Source: an uncultured Dorea sp. (GTDB lineage: Bacteria > Bacillota > Clostridia > Lachnospirales > Lachnospiraceae). Taken from it: a DNA stretch of 47,148 nucleotides. The DNA is taken from the NCBI RefSeq assembly GCF_934294775.1, contig NZ_CAKRAH010000019.1, forward strand, positions 1-47,148, in the 5' to 3' direction. The notes under the pieces were generated by a model, which made no database searches, was not told the origin of the DNA, and saw nothing but the letters and a program-made list of their open reading frames with translations. Positions 25,414 to 32,982 of this stretch are shown here, one piece after another. The position numbers and the translations under genes are program-made. Within the stretch, counting starts at the first letter, position 1, and each line of letters opens with the position of its first letter.

Positions 25414-26868
25414 ATGGTGAAGATACCAAGAATTATGATCACGGCCATGCGGAGCGGAGCCGGGAAGACAATGGTCACCTGCGGGATTTTAAAAGCATGG
25501 AAAATGCAGGAAAAAAAGATTGCGTCTTTCAAATGTGGGCCGGATTATATCGATCCGATGTTCCATAAGACGGTGATCGGTGTCAGCAGTTATAATCTGG
25601 ATTCCTATATGTGTGGAAGTGAGGGCGTACGAAGGATTCTTGCTCAAAATGGACGAAACAGTGAGATCTCAGTGATCGAAGGTGTGATGGGCTATTATGA
25701 TGGCATAGCAGGGATATCGACGGATGCCAGTGCTTATGATATTGCTAAGATCACGGATACGCCGGCCGTTATGGTGCTTGACTGCAAAGGCTTAAGTGTA
25801 TCGGCGGTTCCGTGTATTGAAGGGTTTCTGCATTATAAGGAAAACAGTCACATCAAAGGTGTAATACTAAACCGTCTGTCTCCGATGATGTACAGCCGTA
25901 TGAAGCAGATGATCGAAGAGCAGACGAAAGTCAGAGTCTATGGCTATGTACCGGTGATGCCGGAGTGCGCGCTGGAAAGCAGATATCTGGGACTGAAGCT
26001 TCCAAATGAAAGAAAAGATATAGAGGAGCGTCTGGCGGTTCTGGGTGAAAAACTGCAGGAGACCGTGGACCTGGAAGGATTACAGGAGCTTGCGCACAGT
26101 GCAGAAGATTTTGCGTATGACGGGGAAAAGAAGGAAGCAGATCAAAGTGAGCAGGTAATCTATAGTCGGAAGGAGAACGATGTAGAAAGAGAAAAACGGG
26201 AATATTTACAGGAAGATGCAAATATACAGTGGAAAGAAGAATCCGTTGGAAAAATAAGAATAGGTGTCGCTATAGATGAAGCTTTCTGCTTCATTTATGA
26301 GGATAATCTGGATATTTTGCAAAAGCTTGGAGCTAAGATTGTACCATTTTCGCCAATGCATGATAAATGTCTTCCGGAGGATATATCCGGGGTTATATTC
26401 TATGGAGGGTATCCTGAACTTTATGCAGAAAAATTAAGCCAGAATCAGACCATGCTAAGGTCTGTAAAAGAAGCGCTGGAGGGAGGAATGCCATGCATGG
26501 CAGAATGTGGCGGCTTCATGTACCTTCAGGAGTTTATCGAAGATGAAAAAGGGGATAAATTTCAGACAGCCGGTGCATTAAGTGGAAAAAGCTATCATAC
26601 AGGTTCGCTTCGGAGATTTGGCTATATTACACTGGAGGGCGGAACTGTATTCGGTCAGGATGTCGGGAAGATACCGGCACATGAATTCCATTATTATGAT
26701 TCTGATGCGTGCGGAGAAGCATTTCTTGCAAAAAAGCCAATGTCAAAGCGTTCGTGGAAATGCATGATCAGCACAGATACTATGCTGGCGGGGTATCCAC
26801 ATATACATTATTATGGAAATGAAAAGCTACCGGAAGTATTTATAAAAGCCTGCAGAAGATATAAATAA
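25414..26868 (+). CDS. cbiA: Cobyrinate a,c-diamide synthase
   Basis: CbiA uses glutamine and ATP to amidate the a and c side chains of cobyrinate. AGGATGGAGA precedes the ATG at 25414, giving 484 residues. The frame's GTG start at 25387 would only translate a repeat. The N-terminal synthetase domain shows RSGAGKTMVTCGIL, CGPDYIDPMFH near 43, NLDSYM near 63 and GVMGYYDG near 92. The C-terminal glutaminase domain has IFYGGYPELYA, the nucleophile Cys in MAECGGFMYLQE, and the HEFHYYD histidine. A hydrophilic insert of about 50 residues (roughly 215-270), rich in Glu and Lys, separates the two domains. Confidence 0.94.
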   Translation: MVKIPRIMITAMRSGAGKTMVTCGILKAWKMQEKKIASFKCGPDYIDPMFHKTVIGVSSYNLDSYMCGSEGVRRILAQNGRNSEISVIEGVMGYYDGIAGISTDASAYDIAKITDTPAVMVLDCKGLSVSAVPCIEGFLHYKENSHIKGVILNRLSPMMYSRMKQMIEEQTKVRVYGYVPVMPECALESRYLGLKLPNERKDIEERLAVLGEKLQETVDLEGLQELAHSAEDFAYDGEKKEADQSEQVIYSRKENDVEREKREYLQEDANIQWKEESVGKIRIGVAIDEAFCFIYEDNLDILQKLGAKIVPFSPMHDKCLPEDISGVIFYGGYPELYAEKLSQNQTMLRSVKEALEGGMPCMAECGGFMYLQEFIEDEKGDKFQTAGALSGKSYHTGSLRRFGYITLEGGTVFGQDVGKIPAHEFHYYDSDACGEAFLAKKPMSKRSWKCMISTDTMLAGYPHIHYYGNEKLPEVFIKACRRYK

Positions 26869-26896
26869 AAAAGAAGAAGAGCAAAAAATAATGTAT

Positions 26897-26925
26897 TTGT
26901 GATAATCTGAATAATTAAGTATACA
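26897..26925 (+). promoter_or_regulatory. Possible promoter before cobT
   Basis: TTGTGA (26897-26902) and TATACA (26920-26925) are 17 nt apart. The -10 coincides with the first bases of dispersed repeat copy D. Support is modest. Confidence 0.35.
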
Positions 26926-26957
26926 AGAGAAGCTGTCGGTGGCAGGTTCTGTAGATT
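26917..26957 (+). repeat. Dispersed repeat family 1, copy D
   Basis: AAGTATACAAGAGAAGCTG followed by TCGGTGGCAGG and TTCTGTAGATTG. It shares its first half with copies A and B and its second half with copy C. CTGTC and GGCAG can pair around GGT. Confidence 0.6.
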
Positions 26958-27017
26958 GAAAATGTAATGTAAGAATAAGATAAAACAAAATACATGACAG
27001 GATAAGAGGTTCGAAAA

Positions 27018-28094
27018 ATGACGGAAGAACAACAGGATAAGAACTTACAACAGATGCTGTCAGACATCCGTCCGGCAGATGCAAAGATAAGAGAACAAGC
27101 ACAGAAAAAATGGAACAGTATCGCAAAACCACTGCATAGTCTGGGAAAATTAGAAGATCATATCATGCGTATTGCTGCTCTTACCGGAAGTACGGATGTT
27201 GTGATTGGTAAAAAGGCATTGATCGTTATGTGTGCGGATAATGGAGTGGTAGAAGAAGGGGTGACACAGACCGGACAGGATGTGACGGCGATTGTTGCAG
27301 AGAATTTCCTGACGTGTAATACGAGTGCGGCAATCATGTGTAAAAAGGCAGGTGTCGATCTGTTTCCGATAGATATCGGAATGGTTACGGATACGAAGGT
27401 GCCGGATTATAAGATCGCATATGGAACCAGAAATATGGCAAAAGAACCGGCAATGACAAGAGCACAGGCAGAAAAAGCCATTATGACAGGAATCCTTCAG
27501 GTAAAAGAAAAGAAGGCGGCCGGATATCAGATCCTTGCAACCGGCGAGATGGGAATCGGAAATACAACGACCAGCAGCGCAGTGGCAGCTGTATTGCTGG
27601 ATGAAGATCCGGAGATTATGACAGGAAGAGGCGCAGGACTTACGAATGAGGGACTGAAGCGTAAGATCGATGTGATAAAAACTGCAATTGAAAAGAACAG
27701 ACCGGATCCGGCAGATGCAGTTGATGTTCTTGCAAAGGTCGGGGGATTTGATCTGGCAGGGATGGCAGGTGTGTATCTTGGAGGGGCAATATACAGGATA
27801 CCGGTTGTTGTGGATGGATTTATATCTGCGGTTGCGGCACTTGCGGCGGTAAAGATGTGCAGTGCGGCAAGAGATGCACTGATCGTTTCGCATATGTCAA
27901 AGGAACCGGGAATGCAGAAGGTGTTAAACGCTTTGCAGATGGAAGCACCGTTATGCGCGGATATGTGTCTGGGGGAAGGAACCGGTGCGGTGGCTTACCT
28001 TCCGGTGCTTGATCTGGCAGCAGAGGTATATCAGAAGATGAGTACATTTTCGGATAATGATATCAAAGATTATGAAGAATTAGGTGAAAAATAA
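27018..28094 (+). CDS. cobT: Nicotinate-nucleotide--dimethylbenzimidazole phosphoribosyltransferase
   Basis: CobT makes alpha-ribazole phosphate, activating the lower ligand base of cobalamin or of another cobamide. The 358-residue length is typical. Motifs seen are KPLHSLGKLEDH near residue 38, MCADNGVVEEGV near 73, ATGEMGIGNTTTSSAV near 174, GRGAGL near 203, and the C-terminal GEGTGAVAYLPVLDLA with the catalytic Glu. It starts a second block of cobalamin genes after a 149-nt gap. Its stop shares one base with the cobU start. The lower ligand used cannot be told from sequence. Confidence 0.95.
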   Translation: MTEEQQDKNLQQMLSDIRPADAKIREQAQKKWNSIAKPLHSLGKLEDHIMRIAALTGSTDVVIGKKALIVMCADNGVVEEGVTQTGQDVTAIVAENFLTCNTSAAIMCKKAGVDLFPIDIGMVTDTKVPDYKIAYGTRNMAKEPAMTRAQAEKAIMTGILQVKEKKAAGYQILATGEMGIGNTTTSSAVAAVLLDEDPEIMTGRGAGLTNEGLKRKIDVIKTAIEKNRPDPADAVDVLAKVGGFDLAGMAGVYLGGAIYRIPVVVDGFISAVAALAAVKMCSAARDALIVSHMSKEPGMQKVLNALQMEAPLCADMCLGEGTGAVAYLPVLDLAAEVYQKMSTFSDNDIKDYEELGEK

Positions 28095-28639
28095 TGATAC
28101 ATCTGGTAACTGGTGGAAGTGGAAGCGGAAAATCGGAATACGCCGAAAACTGGTTGATGGAACAAAGTGGGGGGCAAAAGGATCTGCTGCCCCTTATTTA
28201 TGTGGCGACGATGATGCCGTATACAGAAGAGACAAAAAAGAAGATTGAAAGACATCACAGATTAAGAGCCGGAAAGGGCTTTCGGACAATTGAGAAATAT
28301 ACGGATATGTATAAGGTGCAGGTTCCGGAGAATAAGGGGATTTTGCTTGAATGCATTTCCAATCTGACAGCGAATGAACTGTATAGGGAAGATAAGGTAA
28401 CCGGGCCAGAAGAAACGGTAAAAAGAGTGGTGCAGGGAGTACGGAGCCTGGCTGGACAGACAGAACGACTGGTGATCGTAACGAATGAAGTGAATTCGGA
28501 TATCAATGGCTACAGTGAGGAGACGGAAGAATACAGAGCATGTATCGGATGCATCAATCAGGAGCTTGCAAAGATGGCAGACTGCGTGACGGAAGTCGTG
28601 TATGGAATTCCGGTACAGTTGAAAGGAAGCAAGATATGA
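28094..28639 (+). CDS. cobU: Adenosylcobinamide kinase/adenosylcobinamide-phosphate guanylyltransferase
   Basis: This bifunctional enzyme phosphorylates adenosylcobinamide and then attaches GMP. The 181-residue length is normal. The P-loop GGSGSGKSEYAE begins at residue 7, ATMMPYTEETKKKIERHHR near 40 carries the histidine region that takes GMP, LLECISNLTANEL near 87 resembles the Walker B region, and VTNEVNSDINGYSEE near 130 is the nucleotide-specific segment. It overlaps cobT by one base and cobS by four, so the three are coupled. Confidence 0.93.
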   Translation: MIHLVTGGSGSGKSEYAENWLMEQSGGQKDLLPLIYVATMMPYTEETKKKIERHHRLRAGKGFRTIEKYTDMYKVQVPENKGILLECISNLTANELYREDKVTGPEETVKRVVQGVRSLAGQTERLVIVTNEVNSDINGYSEETEEYRACIGCINQELAKMADCVTEVVYGIPVQLKGSKI

Positions 28640-29445
28640 AAATAAAGAAGTTATGGAACAGTTTTAAAATCGCATTCTCCATGTACAGCAGGATCCCTAT
28701 GCCGCGCAGCGAGTGGACCGATGAGAATAAAGCATATGCCATGTGCTTCTTCCCGTGGATCGGCGGTGTGATCGGACTTCTGTCTTATGGAGTATACCGT
28801 CTGGCCGGCCGGATCGAAGGATATCAGAATGCAGATGCCGGTATGAATGGAATGGGAAGATATGGGTTGTTTTTTACGATCTTTCTGGTACTGCTTCCGG
28901 TCTTTATCACAGGAGGGATTCATCTGGATGGTTTTTTGGATACGCAGGATGCTTTAAGTTCATGGCAGACGAAAGAACGGAGACTTGAGATATTAAAAGA
29001 CTCCCATGCCGGTGCATTTGCGATTATTTCGTGCAGCGTGTATTTTCTGGTGTATGTCGGTGTGTATTCGGCTTTGAATGTGGAAAGTATGCAGGTAATT
29101 GCATGGAGTTTTATGTTATCCAGAAGTCTTAGTGGATTGTCTGTGGTAACATTTCCACAGGCGAGAAAGAAAGGAATGGTCGCAGACTTTTCGGAACATG
29201 CATCGCAGAAGATTACGAAGATAGTACTGATGCTCTATGTGATCGTGCTTGCTGTAATCATGGTTTATACAGGAAGAATCACAGGTGTTGCGTGTGTGAT
29301 TACGGCGTTTGGTGTATTTGGATATTATCATCATATGGCAATGAAGAACTTTGGAGGTGTAACAGGGGATCTGTGCGGGTACTTCCTGCAGGTCTGTGAG
29401 CTTTTGATGGCATTTGTAACAGTCGTTGTGAGCGGGATATTATAA
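28636..29445 (+). CDS. cobS: Adenosylcobinamide-GDP ribazoletransferase (cobalamin synthase)
   Basis: CobS is a polytopic membrane enzyme joining adenosylcobinamide-GDP to alpha-ribazole or its phosphate. The ATG at 28636 with AAAGGA upstream gives 269 residues. The frame's earlier start inside cobU is rejected. Conserved parts are FSMYSRIPMP near residue 13, the HLDGFLDTQDALSSW motif with its acidic metal ligands near 97, LKDSHAGAFAI near 120 and NFGGVTGDLCGYFLQ near the end. Several hydrophobic segments follow, as expected for the family. Confidence 0.94.
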   Translation: MKIKKLWNSFKIAFSMYSRIPMPRSEWTDENKAYAMCFFPWIGGVIGLLSYGVYRLAGRIEGYQNADAGMNGMGRYGLFFTIFLVLLPVFITGGIHLDGFLDTQDALSSWQTKERRLEILKDSHAGAFAIISCSVYFLVYVGVYSALNVESMQVIAWSFMLSRSLSGLSVVTFPQARKKGMVADFSEHASQKITKIVLMLYVIVLAVIMVYTGRITGVACVITAFGVFGYYHHMAMKNFGGVTGDLCGYFLQVCELLMAFVTVVVSGIL

Positions 29446-29505
29446 CGGCTGTTGATAATGCGCAGAAAAAGGAATTACTAAAGGATAGAGAAAGAGGAAT
29501 AAGCT

Positions 29506-29883
29506 ATGATCATGATTATTGGTGGCGCATATCAGGGTAAGCATACATTTGCAAAAGAGCTGTACCCGGATATCATCTGGGCAGATGGAAAGTCGTGTAG
29601 TGAGAAAGAATTAAAATCAGCGCAGGGAATCGTCGGATTCCATCATTATATTGAAAGAATGATAAGAGCAGGAGAATCGGCAGAGCATCTTGCAAAGGTG
29701 CTGACAAAAGAGAATCCGGAGCTGATCATCGTTACAGATGAGATTGGATATGGAATCGTTCCAATCGATAAGGTGGAACGGGAATACCGCGAGACGACCG
29801 GAAGAGTGTGTACAGAACTTGCGGCATTTTCGGAAAAAGTTTATCGTGTTACCTGTGGAATCGGGCAGCTGATCAAAGGGTAA
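29506..29883 (+). CDS. Short CobU-like protein, second paralogue
   Basis: The 125-residue product begins MIMIIGGAYQGKHTFA, an atypical GGxxxGK P-loop (residues 6-13), and ends with IIVTDEIGYGIVPIDKVERE and GRVCTELAAFSEKVYRVTCG, which match the C-terminal half of CobU proteins well. The middle part, including the histidine segment that accepts GMP, is missing compared with the 181-residue cobU upstream. It could retain a nucleotide-binding or kinase role but should not perform guanylyl transfer in the usual way. The gene is intact, has a GAGGAA site and lies between cobS and the phosphatase, so it is probably functional rather than a remnant. Confidence 0.75.
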   Translation: MIMIIGGAYQGKHTFAKELYPDIIWADGKSCSEKELKSAQGIVGFHHYIERMIRAGESAEHLAKVLTKENPELIIVTDEIGYGIVPIDKVEREYRETTGRVCTELAAFSEKVYRVTCGIGQLIKG

Positions 29884-29899
29884 AGACGGGGGAAAACGA

Positions 29900-30619
29900 A
29901 TGGAGATTTATCTGATCCGTCATTCCATGACGGAAGGAAATAAAGAAAAACGCTATATCGGGACAACGGATGAACCCTTATGTGCCGAAGGAATAGAACT
30001 CCTGAAAGAGTATTCGGGCAGATATCCAAAGCCTGCGCATATCTATATAAGTCCGATGAAACGGTGTATACAGAGTGCAGAGATCATCTATCCGCAGATG
30101 ATGATGGAAGGGAAATATAGCATTATGGAAGATCTGCGGGAATGTGATTTTGGAAGATTTGAGAACCATAATTATATAGAATTGTCCGGGGATATGCAGT
30201 ATCAGGCATGGATTGACAGTGGCGGAAAGCTTCCGTTTCCAGATGGCGAAAGCCGGGAAGGATTTACAGAGCGTACAAGGAACTGCTTCCGGGACGTGCT
30301 TAAGGATGCGCTGCAACATAGCTGGGCACGAATCGCAGTCGTGGCCCATGGAGGAACGGTTATGAGTATTATGGAAGAATATGCCCGTGGAGAAGACGGG
30401 CAGTCAGCCGGAAGTTATTATGATTACCAGGTGAAGAATGGAGAAGGATATGAACTTAGAATTACAGAGAATGATCTATATGACGGTGGCACTTGTAATT
30501 GGCTATTTACTGGATCTGATGTTCGGGGATCCAAGGTGGCTGTATCATCCGGTGCGCCTGATCGGACATCTGATCTCGGGAATGGAACGAATTATAAGAA
30601 GCTGCCTTCCGAAAAGTAA
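29900..30619 (+). CDS. Histidine phosphatase family protein, probable alpha-ribazole phosphatase
   Basis: The phosphoglycerate-mutase-type domain is clear: LIRHSMTEGNKEKRYIG at residue 5 with the phospho-accepting His, SPMKRCIQSAEI near 51, LRECDFGRFE near 79 and VVAHGGTVMSIME near 149. Between cobS and cbiB the likely role is removal of phosphate from alpha-ribazole phosphate or from the cobamide phosphate, as for CobC. Orthologues are usually near 200 residues. This one has 239, and its last 57 or so lie out of frame over the start of cbiB. The unusual tail may be natural or may come from a mutated stop. Confidence 0.8.
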   Translation: MEIYLIRHSMTEGNKEKRYIGTTDEPLCAEGIELLKEYSGRYPKPAHIYISPMKRCIQSAEIIYPQMMMEGKYSIMEDLRECDFGRFENHNYIELSGDMQYQAWIDSGGKLPFPDGESREGFTERTRNCFRDVLKDALQHSWARIAVVAHGGTVMSIMEEYARGEDGQSAGSYYDYQVKNGEGYELRITENDLYDGGTCNWLFTGSDVRGSKVAVSSGAPDRTSDLGNGTNYKKLPSEK

Positions 30620-31439
30620 GGCAGGAGAACGAACCGGCGGTGTGATACTCGTGATTGTGGTGGTATCAGTCAGTACAGCTCTGCCTGCACTGGTTCTGCA
30701 TATTGCCTATCAGAAATTCTGGCAGATTGGTCTTATCATAGAAAGCTTCTGGTGTTATCAGATTCTTGCTACGAAATCCCTGAAAGTTGAAAGCGACAGA
30801 GTCTATACAGCGTTAAAGACAGAAGGACTTGAGGCTGGAAGAAAAGCGGTATCGATGATCGTAGGAAGAGATACCCAGAATCTGACAGAAGAAGGCGTTA
30901 CCAAAGCGGCTGTTGAGACCGTTGCAGAAAACACTTCGGATGGGATCATTGCGCCGCTATGCTATATGCTGATCGGTGGTGCGGTTCTTGGATTCGCATA
31001 TAAGGCCGTCAATACGATGGATTCCATGTTAGGTTATAAGAATGAGAAATATCAGTATTTTGGAACGGCGGCTGCAAAGCTTGACGATATCGTGAATTAT
31101 GTACCTGCAAGGATATCGGCAGTTCTTATGATCCTGGCGGCATATATAAGCGGAATGGATGGAAAGAATGCAGCAAAAATATTCAAAAGAGACCGTTATA
31201 ATCATAAAAGTCCAAACTCGGCGCAGACAGAGGCAGTGATGGCCGGTGCGCTGGATGTGCAGCTTGCGGGAGATGCATGGTACTTTGGAGTACTGCATAA
31301 AAAGCCGGCCATAGGAGATCCAGTAAGAGAGATTGAGACAGAAGATATCAGGAGATCCCATACGCTGTTGTATGCGACGTCGGTTTTATCACTTGTTGCA
31401 GGAATTCTTTTAAAAACAGGACTGATACTCATTTTATAA
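30450..31439 (+). CDS. cbiB: Adenosylcobinamide-phosphate synthase
   Basis: CbiB is a membrane protein that attaches the aminopropanol (phosphate) arm to adenosylcobyrate. Visible motifs are LLDLMFGDPRWLYHPVRLIG, VETVAENTSDGIIAPLCY near 165, YKAVNTMDSMLGYKNEKY near 192 and RDRYNHKSPNSAQTEAVMAG near 255. The start is uncertain. The ATG at 30450 has GGAGAAGG too close, while ATGs at 30471 and 30480 would place the start nearer the first conserved helix. Whatever start is used, the gene overlaps the phosphatase frame by 140-170 nt. Confidence 0.92.
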   Translation: MNLELQRMIYMTVALVIGYLLDLMFGDPRWLYHPVRLIGHLISGMERIIRSCLPKSKAGERTGGVILVIVVVSVSTALPALVLHIAYQKFWQIGLIIESFWCYQILATKSLKVESDRVYTALKTEGLEAGRKAVSMIVGRDTQNLTEEGVTKAAVETVAENTSDGIIAPLCYMLIGGAVLGFAYKAVNTMDSMLGYKNEKYQYFGTAAAKLDDIVNYVPARISAVLMILAAYISGMDGKNAAKIFKRDRYNHKSPNSAQTEAVMAGALDVQLAGDAWYFGVLHKKPAIGDPVREIETEDIRRSHTLLYATSVLSLVAGILLKTGLILIL

Positions 31440-31579
31440 TAGGATGTCAGAAAAGATTTCTGCAATCTGTATGTTTTCGTTTACAGAAGATATGCTGTCA
31501 TGCTGATATTGATATTTATTATCATAAAAATTCTGTAAATAAAGAATAAAAAGTTAGAATTGTGTAAACAATGTTCTTG

Positions 31580-31609
31580 TTGACTAACATAGCAGACGCA
31601 ATTTACAAT
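31580..31609 (+). promoter_or_regulatory. Predicted promoter of the feoA-like gene
   Basis: TTGACT (31580-31585) and TACAAT (31604-31609) are separated by 18 nt. The gene therefore has its own start of transcription inside the cobalamin cluster. Confidence 0.5.
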
Positions 31610-31638
31610 AATAAAAAGAAGTAAAGAAGGTGTTAGTT

Positions 31639-31848
31639 ATGCAGGCATTGTCACAGGCAGTTCCAGGGAACTACACAATCAAATGGATGTTCGGAATTCC
31701 GGAAGTACTGGATATGATTCGTCAATATAAGATTAACGAAGGCAGTGAGATCACAGTGATTCAGAACTATGGAAGCGGGCTCATCATCAGACATGGTGAA
31801 AAAAGGATTGCGATCAGCAGCGATGCAGCAACAAGGATTCAGGTATAA
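31639..31848 (+). CDS. FeoA-like domain protein
   Basis: The 69-residue product is a small beta-barrel type protein resembling FeoA (SH3-like), which helps ferrous iron transport or acts in metal regulators. The pattern fits: a hydrophobic IKWMFGIPEVLDMIRQYKI start, INEGSEITVIQNYGSGLIIRH in the middle and RIAISSDAATRIQV at the end. AAGAAGG eight bases before the ATG at 31639 sets the start; a GTG three codons earlier is less likely. No feoB is present here. It lies between cbiB and cobD with its own promoter, so a role in metal supply for the pathway is possible but unproven. Confidence 0.6.
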   Translation: MQALSQAVPGNYTIKWMFGIPEVLDMIRQYKINEGSEITVIQNYGSGLIIRHGEKRIAISSDAATRIQV

Positions 31849-31855
31849 GATCCGG

Positions 31856-31900
31856 TTGACTATTTTGCACAAAGTGAGTAATATGATTGTAGCAAAATAG
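31856..31900 (+). promoter_or_regulatory. Inverted repeat over a weak promoter before cobD (candidate operator)
   Basis: CTATTTTGC (31860-31868) and GCAAAATAG (31892-31900) are perfect 9-bp inverted repeats 23 nt apart. They enclose a possible -10 TATGAT (31882-31887), with TTGACT at 31856-31861 as a distant -35 (20-nt spacer). A paired regulator or a long-loop stem would both fit. Confidence 0.4.
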
Positions 31901-31935
31901 CAGAGAAGCGGCGTGGCCGCACAGGAGAAGAACAG

Positions 31936-32982
31936 TTGAAAGAATATACAGAGACAGTTCATGGCGGAGATATATACCGTAATCCGTCTGTTACAGACTA
32001 TTCTGTGAACAGTAATCCACTGGGAGCTCCCGAAGGTGTACGGATGGCAGTCAGGGAAAGTGCAGACAGGATCATGCACTATCCGGATGTCAGATGCGAC
32101 AGACTCCGGGAAGCCATCAGTGGATATGAAGGAATTGAAAAAGAAAAGATACTCTGCGGCAACGGTGCTGCAGAGCTTTTTTTTGCTGTTGTTATGGCCG
32201 TAAGGCCCAAAAAGGCAGTGATAACAGCTCCTTCATTTTCGGAATATGAACGGGCACTTCGTACCGTGGACGCAGAGACCGATTATTATAGATTAAAAGA
32301 AGAAAATGAATTCCGTATCGGAGAAGATATTCTGGAGAAGATCACAGAAGAGACAGACATGGTCTTCTTATGCAATCCGAATAACCCGACAGGGCAGACG
32401 ACAGAAAAGAAACTGCTGATAAAAGTGATGAAAGCGTGTAAGCAGTGCCGGGCAGTACTGGTACTGGATGAATGCTTCATTGATTTTTTGGATGACCCGG
32501 GAAGATACGAGTGCAGGGATCTGATAGCAGAGTATCCGGAACTTGTGATCATCAAAGCATTTACAAAGATTTTTTGTATGCCGGGGGTAAGACTTGGATA
32601 TGCCCTGTGTGGGAATGAAATGTTGAGAATGAAGATGCGGGCGATGCTGCAGCCGTGGAATGTATCGGTGATGGCACAGGAAGCCGGCGTAGCTGCTCTT
32701 ACAGATTGCGGGCAATATCTGAAGGATACCAGAGAATTTATCCGGACACAGAAGCAGTGGATGATAGAGCGGATGGAAATGCACGGCTATCAGGTATATG
32801 GATCGGAAGCAAATTATATATTCTTTCATGGGAAAAAGGGTCTGTATGAAAAGGCATTACATGAAGGACTATTGATCCGGGATTGTCAGAATTATGAAGG
32901 ACTGGAAGAAGGGTATTACCGGGTGGCAGTACGTACAGAAGAAGAAAATGAAAGGTTGATAACATGGCTGGAAAGATTATGA
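31936..32982 (+). CDS. cobD: L-threonine-O-3-phosphate decarboxylase
   Basis: CobD is a PLP enzyme producing (R)-1-amino-2-propanol O-2-phosphate for the nucleotide loop arm. The 348-residue protein has the class I aminotransferase-like fold, with TVHGGDIYR near the start, LCGNGAAELFFAVV near 72, CNPNNPTGQTTE near 145, LDECFIDFL near 178, and the PLP lysine in IIKAFTKIFCMPGVRLGYAL. It starts at a TTG preceded by CAGGAGAAG. Its end overlaps the following frame by 19 nt. It supplies the substrate used by cbiB. Confidence 0.92.
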   Translation: MKEYTETVHGGDIYRNPSVTDYSVNSNPLGAPEGVRMAVRESADRIMHYPDVRCDRLREAISGYEGIEKEKILCGNGAAELFFAVVMAVRPKKAVITAPSFSEYERALRTVDAETDYYRLKEENEFRIGEDILEKITEETDMVFLCNPNNPTGQTTEKKLLIKVMKACKQCRAVLVLDECFIDFLDDPGRYECRDLIAEYPELVIIKAFTKIFCMPGVRLGYALCGNEMLRMKMRAMLQPWNVSVMAQEAGVAALTDCGQYLKDTREFIRTQKQWMIERMEMHGYQVYGSEANYIFFHGKKGLYEKALHEGLLIRDCQNYEGLEEGYYRVAVRTEEENERLITWLERL

